A stretch of 64,000 bases of DNA. Source: DATJHM01 sp035493895. Its GTDB lineage: Bacteria; Chloroflexota; Ktedonobacteria; Ktedonobacterales; Ktedonobacteraceae. The notes under the pieces are model-generated. The model saw nothing but the letters and a program-made list of their open reading frames with translations. It made no database searches and had not been told where the DNA came from. The DNA is taken from positions 1 through 64,000 of the forward strand of contig DATJHM010000313.1 of the NCBI GenBank assembly GCA_035493895.1, given 5' to 3'. A program made the position numbers and the translations under genes. Of the stretch, positions 44,036-53,183 are shown piece after piece (position 1 is the stretch's first letter; each line of letters opens with the position of its first letter).

Positions 44036-46240
44036 TTACGGCACAGGCGCAAACGGGCGCATCATCTCGTTGTCCTCATGATCAAGGATATGACAGTGCC
44101 AGACATAGCCGGGACCGGTAGTCGGGTCAAAGGCAAACATATTCTTGCCCGCCTGTACATTCTCGATTGGAACTTCGGTCGGAGCCCAACGGACAACGAT
44201 GCGTGTTACCTGCTCGGGATACATCTTCATAGTATCCTTCCAACCCGCCTCATTCACATCAGGAGGAGTTATCGATTCTTTCAAGTACGGGATCACATCC
44301 GGATTTCCGCCGACGGCGTTACCACCATTGACCGCCGAATATGGCAGTGGAGGACCATAGCCGGGAATATAGACACCAGGCTTGTACTGTATATTGCCCC
44401 ACGTATGATCCGATTTGAGGCCTGCATACGTCCCACCGGGGAACAGCGAGTCATACTTGGCACGGTATTTCTCTACATCGAATTCCTGACGATTGATGAG
44501 CTGGAACTGAACCAGATGAAGATGGATGGGATGGGCATCTTCCGTGAGATTGACAATCTCCCACTCTTCCGTCGAACCAACTCTGGGCAGTTCAGTCACA
44601 TAATCGCCTTGCCCCATCCCGTCCGGTCGCCCCCCTGCAACGGCCGTCGTGGTCCCCTCACGGATACCAGTCCACTTCGTATTATTGAGCAGGACTTCCA
44701 CAGGGCCACCGGGACCCTCTACCTCAACGAGTACCAGTTGTCGTTTCACCGTTGGTTCGACATTGTACGCCAGAGTGCCTGCTGCCATATCGGCCAGCTT
44801 TACCAGCGCGGTAGGCTGATTTACCCCACCGCGTAAGGACAAGCCTTGCGCTGGATCGTACGTCGTATCTTGCCCGGATAACGGCAAGGTCACGCGGAAC
44901 TGCATGATGCGCGCGGTCGTGGCCGCGTCAGGTTTATCGCCGCCTGGATAAGGCGCAGGAGCGCTATTGACGAGCGTGAAACTCCGGCCTTGCAGCTTCG
45001 CAAAGTCGATGATAATATCCGCTCGCTCGCCAGGGCTGAGCAAAAGTTGCAAGGAAGAGTTATCGTGCGGATCGTTGAGCAGCGCGGGACGATCGAGCAA
45101 GCCTCCGTCAGTGCCAATTTGCCAGAAAGCTGGACCTGCATCATTATTTTTGGCATCGACGAGACGCATTTTGTAGAAACGCGCATTTGAGCCATTCAGA
45201 ATGCGGAAGCGATAGCGCCGTGGCTCGACCTCCAGATAGGGCCAGGTCTTGCCATTGACGACAATAGCATCGCCGAAGAACTCGGGAATCCAGTAAGGAT
45301 GTACAGAAGGATTGGGCGGTCCTCCGTTCAATCCCGTAGGATTTTTTGCGGGCGTGCCATTCGGGAAGAGCAATTGTCCATTCGTATCAAATTGTCGATC
45401 CTGAATGAGCAACTCGACCTCCTGATGACCGATCGGTAAGTTCAAAGGGTTGCCCGGTAAGCCAGTGTCATACTGGTTGCGTAACAGGTAAAAACCGGCG
45501 AGTCCTGCGAAAACACTGAGGCGAGTCATTCCTAACGCATGATCATGGAACCACATCGTTGTTGCCGGTTGCGTGTTGGGATAACGATAGATGGCTGAAT
45601 TGGCGGGCGTAGCGGCAAACGTATTGTACCCTTTTCCATGCATGCCATCCTGTGTGAACCATTGATTGGGAACACCATCGAACAATGATGGCACTTCTGC
45701 GCCGTGCATATGGGGCACCGTTGGTACCGGGCCCTGATAGGGTTTCGTCGAGCCCATCTGCTTTAAGGGATCAGCCCAATGGATAGTCTGATCGACCGTG
45801 AGCAATGATCCCAGCTGAGATTTCGTGAAGTCAGGAAGATCATTGACATAAGTAATTGTCGTCGGCATACTTTGTACAGATTCAATGGTATACGCAGGAT
45901 AATGAGCGGGCCTATTGTCAACCTGATATCCCCACAGGTAGGTACCTGCATTGAATGGGGACTTGAGCCCGGCATACAGGCGTTCCGGCAAGACCTTCTG
46001 TTGAAACTCTTGCATACTTATAGTAAAGGATGTGTCCTTGACCCTGCTTCCTGCAAACGTAGGGAGCGGTTCCACGAACTGGGGGATTTTCGCACCAGCA
46101 AGAGGTACCTGTGGAGTCTGAGTAGTAAGGATGGGGGAAGATTTGTGGGACAGCAGAAACAATCCTTCCCCGACGGCAGCAACCGCTCCTATACCAGCTA
46201 ATGCGCCCACTTTAAGGAATAGTCTTCGACTCGCCATCAT
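44036..46240 (-). CDS. Tat-exported multicopper oxidase (CotA/bilirubin oxidase-like)
   Basis: 734 residues. Twin-arginine signal SRRLFLKVGALAGIGAVAAV at residues 4-23. All four copper motifs are present: HMHGAEVPSLFDG, WFHDHALGMTRLSVFAG, HPIHLHLVQFQ, and HCHILDHEDNEMM near the C-terminus, supplying type 1, 2 and 3 copper ligands including the axial Met. Closest in layout to CotA-type laccases. It oxidises a substrate (Cu(I), Mn(II) or phenols) and reduces oxygen to water outside the membrane. First gene of the copper operon; a consensus promoter lies about 115 bases upstream. Confidence 0.94.
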   Translation of the reverse strand: MMASRRLFLKVGALAGIGAVAAVGEGLFLLSHKSSPILTTQTPQVPLAGAKIPQFVEPLPTFAGSRVKDTSFTISMQEFQQKVLPERLYAGLKSPFNAGTYLWGYQVDNRPAHYPAYTIESVQSMPTTITYVNDLPDFTKSQLGSLLTVDQTIHWADPLKQMGSTKPYQGPVPTVPHMHGAEVPSLFDGVPNQWFTQDGMHGKGYNTFAATPANSAIYRYPNTQPATTMWFHDHALGMTRLSVFAGLAGFYLLRNQYDTGLPGNPLNLPIGHQEVELLIQDRQFDTNGQLLFPNGTPAKNPTGLNGGPPNPSVHPYWIPEFFGDAIVVNGKTWPYLEVEPRRYRFRILNGSNARFYKMRLVDAKNNDAGPAFWQIGTDGGLLDRPALLNDPHDNSSLQLLLSPGERADIIIDFAKLQGRSFTLVNSAPAPYPGGDKPDAATTARIMQFRVTLPLSGQDTTYDPAQGLSLRGGVNQPTALVKLADMAAGTLAYNVEPTVKRQLVLVEVEGPGGPVEVLLNNTKWTGIREGTTTAVAGGRPDGMGQGDYVTELPRVGSTEEWEIVNLTEDAHPIHLHLVQFQLINRQEFDVEKYRAKYDSLFPGGTYAGLKSDHTWGNIQYKPGVYIPGYGPPLPYSAVNGGNAVGGNPDVIPYLKESITPPDVNEAGWKDTMKMYPEQVTRIVVRWAPTEVPIENVQAGKNMFAFDPTTGPGYVWHCHILDHEDNEMMRPFAPVP

Positions 46241-46272
46241 AAGCTATTTCTTTCATAACAATAATTTAGTCA

Positions 46273-46295
46273 TACATTAGTGTAATAGAAATGTA
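46273..46295. promoter_or_regulatory. Inverted repeat in the oxidase leader
   Basis: TACATT (46273-46278) and AATGTA (46290-46295) with an 11-base gap. It lies between promoter and ATG, where a copper-responsive repressor could bind; similarity to TACA-TGTA CopY/BlaI boxes is only partial. Confidence 0.3.
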
Positions 46296-46360
46296 GAGAT
46301 TGGGATACTCTTATCCGAACCTCCTGAACAGAATACAGTAGGAATCCCGAGTTGGGCTTA

Positions 46361-46389
46361 TATTAGCTGATTGCTTGATCCCTGTCAAT
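46361..46389 (-). promoter_or_regulatory. Promoter of the multicopper oxidase operon
   Basis: On the - strand TTGACA (46389-46384), 17-base spacer, TAATAT (46366-46361). The rest of 46390-46628 holds no recognisable feature. Confidence 0.7.
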
Positions 46390-46628
46390 AATTTTTTCAT
46401 CTTACTTTAATGTCTGGATTTGCATTAGTACTTATTGGTGAAATGGAGGGGGAAGCGGGCAATTTTGCACCATTTGTAGCGAGAAAGGCAAGGCATTCAC
46501 CCGATATGAGCTACTGTTAATGTAAATAAACAGTGCATCTACGAACGAGATCGTACGAGGAAAGATCGCATCAAGAACGTAATTTATTTGCTCTATTACA
46601 ATATTTAGATGCAAAATCCTTATCTGAA

Positions 46629-47405
46629 TTACTGGCCGGAAGAAAACGTATCAGTCGCAACAGGGGCATAATCTGGATCGTCAAGCTCCTCTTCCTCATA
46701 GATCTCTTTTGCCTGCGCAACCTTCTCCTGCTGGAGCATCCAGCGCAGGAAAAAGATACTCGCCAGTACAATGAAGAAGATGCTCCCCACGACCCACATG
46801 AGCAGGCCGCCTAATTGCTGATCCAGTTGGGTTACGGCCATATTCATAGACGGGTTGGTCATGGCGATCGTATACAACGGCGGAGAGAAGGTCATTCCGG
46901 CCCCGAGCAACATCATCGGCATATCGCTAAAGAAGAGATAGGCCAGCTTGCCTCCAAGAGAGAGCGCCCGCTTTTCTTCGCCCGTAGGGTTGAGCAGAGG
47001 CCACCAGAAGAGCAGGCCCGCCGCCAGATACAGTATATTCACGCCTATATGCAGGCCCTCATTGCTCATCATCGCATACAGCATGGGGGGTGCGTGCCAG
47101 ATCCATAACGTAGCATTAAAGAGCGCAGAAGCGAGAAAAGGGATCGTCAAAATAGTGATGACGCGTTCAACACGTGTGTGGTGTGCGAAGAATTGGCGGA
47201 AGCGCCATGACGAGATACCGAGCAACAGCAGAGGGGGTGCGGCCAGAGAGAGAAGCAAATGTTGAATCATATGAACCGTAAACATAAAGTTCATGCCAAA
47301 GACATCCGCCGGGACGACCAGTGCCAGAAGAATGATTATGATCGCGAAGATGCCAGCCATCTTCTGAGCAGCTCGCCCTTGCTCTTTGGAAGCGTCAATT
47401 TGCAT
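46629..47405 (-). CDS. ctaG: CtaG-type cytochrome c oxidase assembly protein
   Basis: 258 residues with about seven membrane helices. The family motif FTVHMIQHLLLSLAAPPLLLLG is present, with 'LWIWHAPPMLYAMMSNEGLH' and 'YLAAGLLFWWPLLN'. The Caa3-type CtaG helps deliver copper to, or assemble, heme-copper oxidases. An acidic tail (IYEEEELDDPDYAP) ends the protein. GAGAGGAAAGC precedes the ATG. It lies upstream of the copper oxidase on the same strand, separated by 388 bp with its own promoter between, so a shared copper role is likely although transcription is separate. Confidence 0.9.
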   Translation of the reverse strand: MQIDASKEQGRAAQKMAGIFAIIIILLALVVPADVFGMNFMFTVHMIQHLLLSLAAPPLLLLGISSWRFRQFFAHHTRVERVITILTIPFLASALFNATLWIWHAPPMLYAMMSNEGLHIGVNILYLAAGLLFWWPLLNPTGEEKRALSLGGKLAYLFFSDMPMMLLGAGMTFSPPLYTIAMTNPSMNMAVTQLDQQLGGLLMWVVGSIFFIVLASIFFLRWMLQQEKVAQAKEIYEEEELDDPDYAPVATDTFSSGQ

Positions 47406-47641
47406 CGCTTTCCTCTCTCATCTACGCCCGAACAGTTCTCGTAAAGCTCTTGCCCCTCATTATTTCTCTTATATCTCGATCCCAGGAGCATTACGAACAT
47501 GAACTGATCTGCTTCATGTATCGTTCTGATAGAGATACCATAGCACTGAGCGCAAGAAATGTCCATCAGGAATTCTCCTGATATGTTGGAGAAAAGCAAT
47601 TTCATACAGGCCAGTCTCTTGATAAGCGAAACGGGGAATTT

Positions 47642-47794
47642 TCAGGTATCCGAAACGTCGGCATCCTCATATCCACAAAAAGGGCAAAAGATACTGAAGA
47701 TATGCCACTGCTCGCGGGTATGCTTTGTGAGTCTGGCACGATGAGAGTGACACTGCGGACAAGAGGCATACTGAAAACGTTCATCACAAGAATG
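47642..47794 (-). pseudogene. Two-knuckle zinc-ribbon frame without a start codon
   Basis: A 50-codon open frame reads SCPQCHSHRARLTKHTREQ then WHIFSIFCPFCGYEDADVSD-T-stop. Two CxxC knuckles spaced as in zinc ribbons make chance unlikely. The frame is closed by TGA immediately upstream and contains no ATG, GTG or TTG in frame. An ATG in another frame at 47787 suggests a one-base frameshift. Probably a broken small zinc-ribbon gene. Confidence 0.45.
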
Positions 47795-47962
47795 TCAGGT
47801 AAGAATACAGGCAGTTGCTCATACGCTGTGTGGATGGTAGACTACCTGAGAGCATTGTTTCTCTTCGTTTGTCCCATACGATTGCGAGAGAACCCTTTGA
47901 CAACACACAAACGCTATCAGGCCAAGAAACGGAAGCGAACCATCTTCAGTCGCTCTCCTCTC

Positions 47963-49141
47963 ATGGTCAAAGCACGATCCTTTGTCCGCTCATTGCTTGT
48001 TGCCCTCCAGGGAATGTGGTCGCTGGCACGGTTGGATCTGCTGCTCTGGCGGCGGATGCCCTGGGCCATTGCCAGCGCGCTCATTCCGCCAATTGGCATG
48101 GCCATCATGCTCATCGTCCTCTCCCTGACCGTCACGCAGGAGCCAGTGGCGCTGGTCATTCAGTCGCATGGGGCATACACAACGCAGATGGTAGAGATGA
48201 TCCAGGCCGATACCGACTCCTATATCATCAGCATCATGTCTGAGCAAGAGGCGACGCAGGCACTTCACAATCAGGAAATAGCCGCCGTGATCACCATCCC
48301 CCCCGATTTTGATCAGCGGGTTATCGCCCATACGGCGCGGCTCCAGCTGACCCTCAATAACATCGATATCGATTTCTCAGATGATATTCGTCGCAGCGTG
48401 GAACGGTCTGTAGGGCAATTTGACTCTTCAGGGCTCAATACGCAGGCAACACTCGACACACGAAATCCTTCCGACGCCAAAGCCGCGAATCCCTATCTGA
48501 TCTCGATCGATGAGCATGATTTGCGACAGACAAATGTGGACTTCCTGAGCTATCAGGTGCTTCCCGTATTCGTCTTGCTTGTTTTACATACGGGACTGAT
48601 GGGGACGGCTCTTCTCTGCGCACAAGATCGGGAGCGCAAGACTGCCCGCTATCTGGTGCTGGCTCCGCTGTCTGACTGGGTCTTTGTGGCGGGACGATTG
48701 CTCGGAGGCTTTTGCGCATCCCTGCTCATCCTGAGCATCACGATCGGCATCTGTCTGCTTACCGGCGTGCTGGCACCACCTGCCAGCCACTGGCCCGCCC
48801 TGATCGCCCTCTTCGCCGCGACGGCCCTGAGCGCATCGGGCATTGGAGCTATTCTCGGGACAGTGATGCAAGGAACGAGGACGATCGCCCTGATGGCATC
48901 GCTGCTGGCAACCTACTTCTTCTTCCTGGGCGGGGGCTTTTCGACGATCGCGTTTCTGCCACAATGGATTCAAACCATCAGCGCTTTTAATCCCATGCGC
49001 TACGCCATCGATGGTATGAGACAGGCAATGTTCTATCCAGATCTTAGCGGACTTGCGACCGATATCGCGATACTGGTCACAACGGCGCTTGTAGCGGTTG
49101 TGCTGGCTTCGCGGATTGTACGCCAATCGTGGAGCCAGTGA
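47963..49141 (+). CDS. ABC-2 family transporter permease
   Basis: About 392 residues. First membrane helix near 25-45 (AIASALIPPIGMAIMLIVLS), then a ~150-residue outer domain with 'AAVITIPPDFDQRVIAHTAR' and LNNIDIDFSDDIRRSVERSV, then five helices including the ABC-2 core 'DRERKTARYLVLAPLSDWVF' and FFFLGGGFSTIAFLPQWIQTI SAFNPMRYAID. It is a clear paralogue of the N-terminal half of the permease at 49158-51041, and the two should pair with the ATPase at 51038. Oddly it is convergent with them (16 bases between stops). The frame is open back to 47702; ATG 47963 is placed by topology and lacks a good ribosome site, so the start is uncertain. Confidence 0.85.
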   Translation: MVKARSFVRSLLVALQGMWSLARLDLLLWRRMPWAIASALIPPIGMAIMLIVLSLTVTQEPVALVIQSHGAYTTQMVEMIQADTDSYIISIMSEQEATQALHNQEIAAVITIPPDFDQRVIAHTARLQLTLNNIDIDFSDDIRRSVERSVGQFDSSGLNTQATLDTRNPSDAKAANPYLISIDEHDLRQTNVDFLSYQVLPVFVLLVLHTGLMGTALLCAQDRERKTARYLVLAPLSDWVFVAGRLLGGFCASLLILSITIGICLLTGVLAPPASHWPALIALFAATALSASGIGAILGTVMQGTRTIALMASLLATYFFFLGGGFSTIAFLPQWIQTISAFNPMRYAIDGMRQAMFYPDLSGLATDIAILVTTALVAVVLASRIVRQSWSQ

Positions 49142-49157
49142 TGAACCAGTAAGCGTC

Positions 49158-51041
49158 TCAATCGTCGTTGTCCACAGGGACGCCCGGCTGCACTGAGCCA
49201 TCGGGGAGTCTCGTACCGGCAAGCGAATGAGCCTGGAGCAATTGCGGGACAGTGATACCAACGACGCCCACCATATCAGCGCCAGCCAGATTCGCGTTCT
49301 GCACCACGACATCGTGCATATCCGTCACCTTTAAGTCGGCACCGACCAGATTTGTGCCAGTGAAATTGACTGCGATCAGCGTCGAAGAACTTAGCTTGCT
49401 CCCATGCATATCGGCAGAGCTGAAATTGGCCCCGCTCAGATCGCTATCACTGAGATCGATGTTCGCCATATTGCAGCCATGAAAATCGACGCCTTTCAAG
49501 CTGACGACCTGGAAATCATCGTCGAGGAACCGCTCTTTATAGAGATACAGCAGGAGCGTCACCTTATGCTCAGGGTTTAACAGACGCCATAGATCCTGTG
49601 TCAACCCGGCGATGGTGCCCCTTGTGCGATCAGTTCTATTCGTATAGAGCTGCGGATTTTGCGCGAGCAGAGAAGAGACACGCTGCGTGTAGCCGTTCAG
49701 GAGGCCCGTTTCACGTTGCGCTTCAGCGGCGGCGAGCATGGCTTGTTGTTGCTGTTGGCGTAACAGAGCCTCCGCGCGATGCTGCTGCTCGCTCTGCCAG
49801 ATCCCCACCCCCATGGCAAGCAAGAGCAATACCGCCAGCGTCCAGGGAACGGCCCGCCTGAGAAGACGTGGCTGCCGCCAGCGTCTCACCATAGAGTGCA
49901 ATAGCGCTTCTTCACGCACCACCCGTTGCCGTCTCGCTTTTTCCCTGAAGGACGAGCGTAAAAGGATGGTCGCAAAGAGCAGCATGAGCGCAGCCCAGGT
50001 GAGCAGGATAACGAAATTCAGCCATTGTGGTTCGGGCGTCACCTGCAATCCGTGAAATGCGTCCTCAAGAATGCCCACCGCATAATACACAGGTGAGATG
50101 TGCGCCAGAGCCCAGATGATATTCCCGTCGAAGCGCTGTGGCTCCAGAGAACCGCTACACAGATAAAGAGGGAAACCCAGGCCAACGATGAGAGAGACAA
50201 CCGGCAAGGTCCGCTTCAAGACCACGCCAATCAAGACGCCAATGCACCCAAAGATAGCAATGCAGAGAAACATCACACCGGCCATTTCGAGCGGGTGAAG
50301 AGGAATGATACCATATCCCCCTATCGCAATGGCTACAGGAAATAGCATCGCAATGCTCGCAATCACATCTACCGCAAGCATACGACCCAGGATAGAGAGC
50401 AGAGGATGGACAGGCGCAATCGCGAGCAATTTGATGGTCCCCGTCTCAAACTCGCGGGCGAGCGCCATCGCGCTCAAGATACTCGCAATGAGAAACGCAT
50501 CGAGGGCCAGACCGCTCACGACGAGATAGGGAATAAAGCCGGTATCGTGACCGACCAGATCGACCTCGACCGCCTGCATACGAATGCCGGGAAAATGGTG
50601 CTGCCGACCGAAATTCACGATCGCAGAGGGAAGCGCGCGCTGGACATCATCGGTCATGTCAGTATTCACATTATCGACTGCGACCTGGAGCGTAATCGGC
50701 TGCCCATGTGCGAGAGCGGACGAAAAGTTCGCGGGCAGCGTAATAATTGCGACCAGACTTCCTTTCTGCAAAGCCGCCTGCGCCGATGCCTCATCCATCG
50801 TGCGCAGATCAAAAGAATGATGTGTCCTGGCAAGCTGTGCGATAAATTCGCGGGCATACGGACCTTTATCGTGCGAGAGAAGCGCAGTGGGAGCGTTACT
50901 TCCGGTCAGGCCAAACAGGCTAACCAGAAAGAGAAACGTAATTGCCTGAATCAGCGTAAGGGCCACGAACAGACGCGCTCGCGTTAAATAGAGAAACTCG
51001 CTCCGAAAGCTCTCCAGAAGAACAGGCAGCACTGCATTCAT
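49158..51041 (-). CDS. ABC-2 permease fused to extra helix, coiled coil and pentapeptide repeats
   Basis: 627 residues. Residues 1-365: ABC-2 permease with helix 1, outer domain ('LVAIITLPANFSSALAHGQP', DNVNTDMTDDVQRALPSAIV) and five more helices ('EFETGTIKLLAIAPVHPLLS'). Then a basic linker (REKARRQRVVREEAL), a seventh helix (PWTLAVLLLLAMGVGIW, about 397-413), a Gln/Ala-rich coiled coil (about 415-445), a helical block 'RGTIAGLTQDLWRLLNPEHK' like those preceding pentapeptide arrays, and about 20 pentapeptide units (from ~510: VDFHGCNMANIDLSDSDLSG, ANFSSADMHGSKLSS). By positive-inside logic the tail would be outside the cell. ATGA overlap with the ATPase gene. Confidence 0.85.
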   Translation of the reverse strand: MNAVLPVLLESFRSEFLYLTRARLFVALTLIQAITFLFLVSLFGLTGSNAPTALLSHDKGPYAREFIAQLARTHHSFDLRTMDEASAQAALQKGSLVAIITLPANFSSALAHGQPITLQVAVDNVNTDMTDDVQRALPSAIVNFGRQHHFPGIRMQAVEVDLVGHDTGFIPYLVVSGLALDAFLIASILSAMALAREFETGTIKLLAIAPVHPLLSILGRMLAVDVIASIAMLFPVAIAIGGYGIIPLHPLEMAGVMFLCIAIFGCIGVLIGVVLKRTLPVVSLIVGLGFPLYLCSGSLEPQRFDGNIIWALAHISPVYYAVGILEDAFHGLQVTPEPQWLNFVILLTWAALMLLFATILLRSSFREKARRQRVVREEALLHSMVRRWRQPRLLRRAVPWTLAVLLLLAMGVGIWQSEQQHRAEALLRQQQQQAMLAAAEAQRETGLLNGYTQRVSSLLAQNPQLYTNRTDRTRGTIAGLTQDLWRLLNPEHKVTLLLYLYKERFLDDDFQVVSLKGVDFHGCNMANIDLSDSDLSGANFSSADMHGSKLSSSTLIAVNFTGTNLVGADLKVTDMHDVVVQNANLAGADMVGVVGITVPQLLQAHSLAGTRLPDGSVQPGVPVDNDD

Positions 51042-51979
51042 GAAGGTATCTCTTCCAGGGCTCTGAAGACTTCCGCCAGATCGGCACCACGAATACGAAA
51101 GCCGCTGATCGTCGCGAGCGGGAAAATGCGCCGCATCACCTCATCGGGACCGACCGTGCCGGAGAGAAACAGCGTCGCGCCCGCTGGTGTCGGCAACATG
51201 CGCAGAACCCCATCTTGCGCAGAGAGTGATTGCAGAATGGCTTCTCTGGCAGGTGCATCGCATTCAATATCCAGACAGCTTCCGGCCCGAGCTACGAGTT
51301 GCTGAGGAGGCTCGTACGTCAGCAACGTTCCAGCACGCAGGACCGCGACTTGATCGCATAAGGCCAGCGCTTCGTCGAGATAATTGGTCGAGACGATGAT
51401 GGTGGTTCCAGTCGTCTTGAGGAAGCGCAGGTGGGACCAGATAGCGTGTCGGGCTTCGACATCCACGCCAAGCGTGGGCTCGTCGATGAGCAGTAATTCG
51501 GGCGAGTGCAAGAGAGCGCGCGCAATGGCGACCCGCCGCTGCAATCCGCCGGACAGCGTACGTACGCGATCCTGAGCACGATCAGAAAGGGAGAGCAGTT
51601 CAAGCACTTCATTGATCCGCCGCTCAGGCCGTGTGAGATGGTAGAGAGATGCGGCAAAACGGAGATTCTCAAAGGTCGTCAGATCATCGTAGAGTGCATT
51701 CTCTTGAAAAACCACGCCCATGCGGCTGCGAAGCTGGCGGATCTGCCGGGAAAGCTCCTCATGGAAAACAGTAATGCTGCCAGCGGACGGACGCCGCAGG
51801 CCCATGATTAAACTGAGCAACGTAGTCTTGCCCGCGCCGTTTGGACCAAGTACGCCCGTGATCGCCCCCTGCTTCATCGTGAGGCTAATCTGATCAAGGA
51901 TAGTACGTTGTTCAATGCGATACGATACCTGTTTCAGGTAGACAGCCGCCGTAAAAGGGTGTAAGGATGGTGCAGGCAT
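51038..51979 (-). CDS. ABC transporter ATP-binding protein (ABC-2 exporter)
   Basis: 313 residues. Walker A GPNGAGKTTLLS, Q-loop 'GVVFQENALYDDLTTFENLR', signature LSGGLQRRVAIARALLHSPE, Walker B LLLIDEPTLGVD, and H-loop in TIIVSTNYLDEA. The C-terminal ~90 residues match the accessory domain of DrrA/CcmA-type exporter ATPases. It drives the two permeases encoded next to it. Stop overlaps the permease start by four bases. First gene of a two-gene - strand operon. Confidence 0.94.
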   Translation of the reverse strand: MPAPSLHPFTAAVYLKQVSYRIEQRTILDQISLTMKQGAITGVLGPNGAGKTTLLSLIMGLRRPSAGSITVFHEELSRQIRQLRSRMGVVFQENALYDDLTTFENLRFAASLYHLTRPERRINEVLELLSLSDRAQDRVRTLSGGLQRRVAIARALLHSPELLLIDEPTLGVDVEARHAIWSHLRFLKTTGTTIIVSTNYLDEALALCDQVAVLRAGTLLTYEPPQQLVARAGSCLDIECDAPAREAILQSLSAQDGVLRMLPTPAGATLFLSGTVGPDEVMRRIFPLATISGFRIRGADLAEVFRALEEIPS

Positions 51980-52108
51980 ACGATCTCCATGCGACTTCTT
52001 GACGATAGAAACTATCTCTACAAGTCAACAGATACAAGGCCTGAAGCATGCTTACACAGAGTATATCATTACCAGTATTCCCCTTTCATAGCTACGGATG
52101 CTAAAGAT

Positions 52109-53158
52109 TTAACGCGTAGTAGTATTTGTAGAGTGCAATAGCAACGTTTGTTCGGCAGGCAGAAATTTTCCCTGGAAAAGAGCAATGAGCGAACGAATGC
52201 CGATGCCTCCGATCAGGACCGTGATCACCGTAAGCACAATATCGACCAGCACGATTCTCCCACTCATGTGCGCGAGACTGAGCCAGAGTAGCGCATACCC
52301 CGCAGCGGCTGCCCAGGGGAAGGTAAAGGACCAGAAGCCTGGGGTGAATGAGAGCTTGCAGTAGAGCGGCAACAGACGAAGCTGTGAAATCACGATAAGT
52401 ATGGCATAGCCTGCAAGAATATAGGCGAATAGATCGGGTCGTGTTCCGGCAAGGCGGAAGTAGGCACTTCCGCCTACGACAGGTGGAGCAAGCTCGATCG
52501 CGATGGTTGGCAGGAGCGCATTGGGAAGGCGTGGACGGAAGAACAGGCGATTGAACGTGACGGAACCGAGCATTAACCAGCAAATGATACCAATACCAAA
52601 TCCCAACCAACCCAGGCCAATGAGGCCAAAACGAGCGGCACTGTCACCACAGAGGAAGCTCCCAGCAACGGTTGGCAGGAAGTAGCCGGAGTGAAACTGA
52701 TCGGCCTCCAGCGCGTTCGTGGCGATCCATTGCCCGATCATCCAGCCACACAGCAGGATGGTTGCAGTAAAGAATACCAGACATAACACAAGCGCCACTC
52801 TGTAGGCATAGGGCTGCAAACCGACTGCGAGCAGCATTCCACTGACAGGCAGTAAGGCATTGAAAGGGCCCTGTATGGAATCTGTAAGATTGGAGACGAG
52901 AATCTTTGGCGCACATACGAGCTTGACTACGACAATAGCGAGCAAGAGCAGGAAAACAAGCGCAGTCAGTAGATACAGCGCATTGCCAATTTGCGGAGGG
53001 AAGCCGTAGAGAACCCCGGCAACTTGCCAGACACGCGCCAATCCGACCAGACCAAAAGAGATCGCGAAAAAGCTCGGTGGGACAGCCAGCAAGCGGCGCA
53101 GCCATCTCCCATCGTTCTGCTCCACAGATGCAGGCTCAATTTGTTTTACAGCAGACAT
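52109..53158 (-). CDS. TDT family transporter (TehA/SLAC1-like)
   Basis: 349 residues with about ten membrane helices. Family stretches: PPSFFAISFGLVGLARVWQV at helix 1, 'ADQFHSGYFLPTVAGSFLCG', and APPVVGGSAYFRLAG, matching the five hairpin repeats of the TehA/SLAC1/Mae1 fold. Members export or conduct anions such as sulfite, malate or tellurite. It follows an acyl-CoA dehydrogenase-like flavoprotein by 25 bases, so they are probably co-transcribed; a sulfur-compound role is possible (inference). Confidence 0.88.
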   Translation of the reverse strand: MSAVKQIEPASVEQNDGRWLRRLLAVPPSFFAISFGLVGLARVWQVAGVLYGFPPQIGNALYLLTALVFLLLLAIVVVKLVCAPKILVSNLTDSIQGPFNALLPVSGMLLAVGLQPYAYRVALVLCLVFFTATILLCGWMIGQWIATNALEADQFHSGYFLPTVAGSFLCGDSAARFGLIGLGWLGFGIGIICWLMLGSVTFNRLFFRPRLPNALLPTIAIELAPPVVGGSAYFRLAGTRPDLFAYILAGYAILIVISQLRLLPLYCKLSFTPGFWSFTFPWAAAAGYALLWLSLAHMSGRIVLVDIVLTVITVLIGGIGIRSLIALFQGKFLPAEQTLLLHSTNTTTR

Positions 53159-53183
53159 ACCTGTTTTTTCTCCCGCCTGTTCC

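Noticed and set aside
43847..44836. 329-codon + strand open frame
   Set aside because: Spans the junction of the CopC-CopD and oxidase genes on the other strand; a shadow of both.
47702..47962. N-terminal extension of the + strand ABC-2 permease
   Set aside because: The extra 87 residues are unlike the paralogue, cover the antisense zinc-ribbon frame, and add no expected domain; ATG 47963 fits topology better, although its ribosome site is weak.
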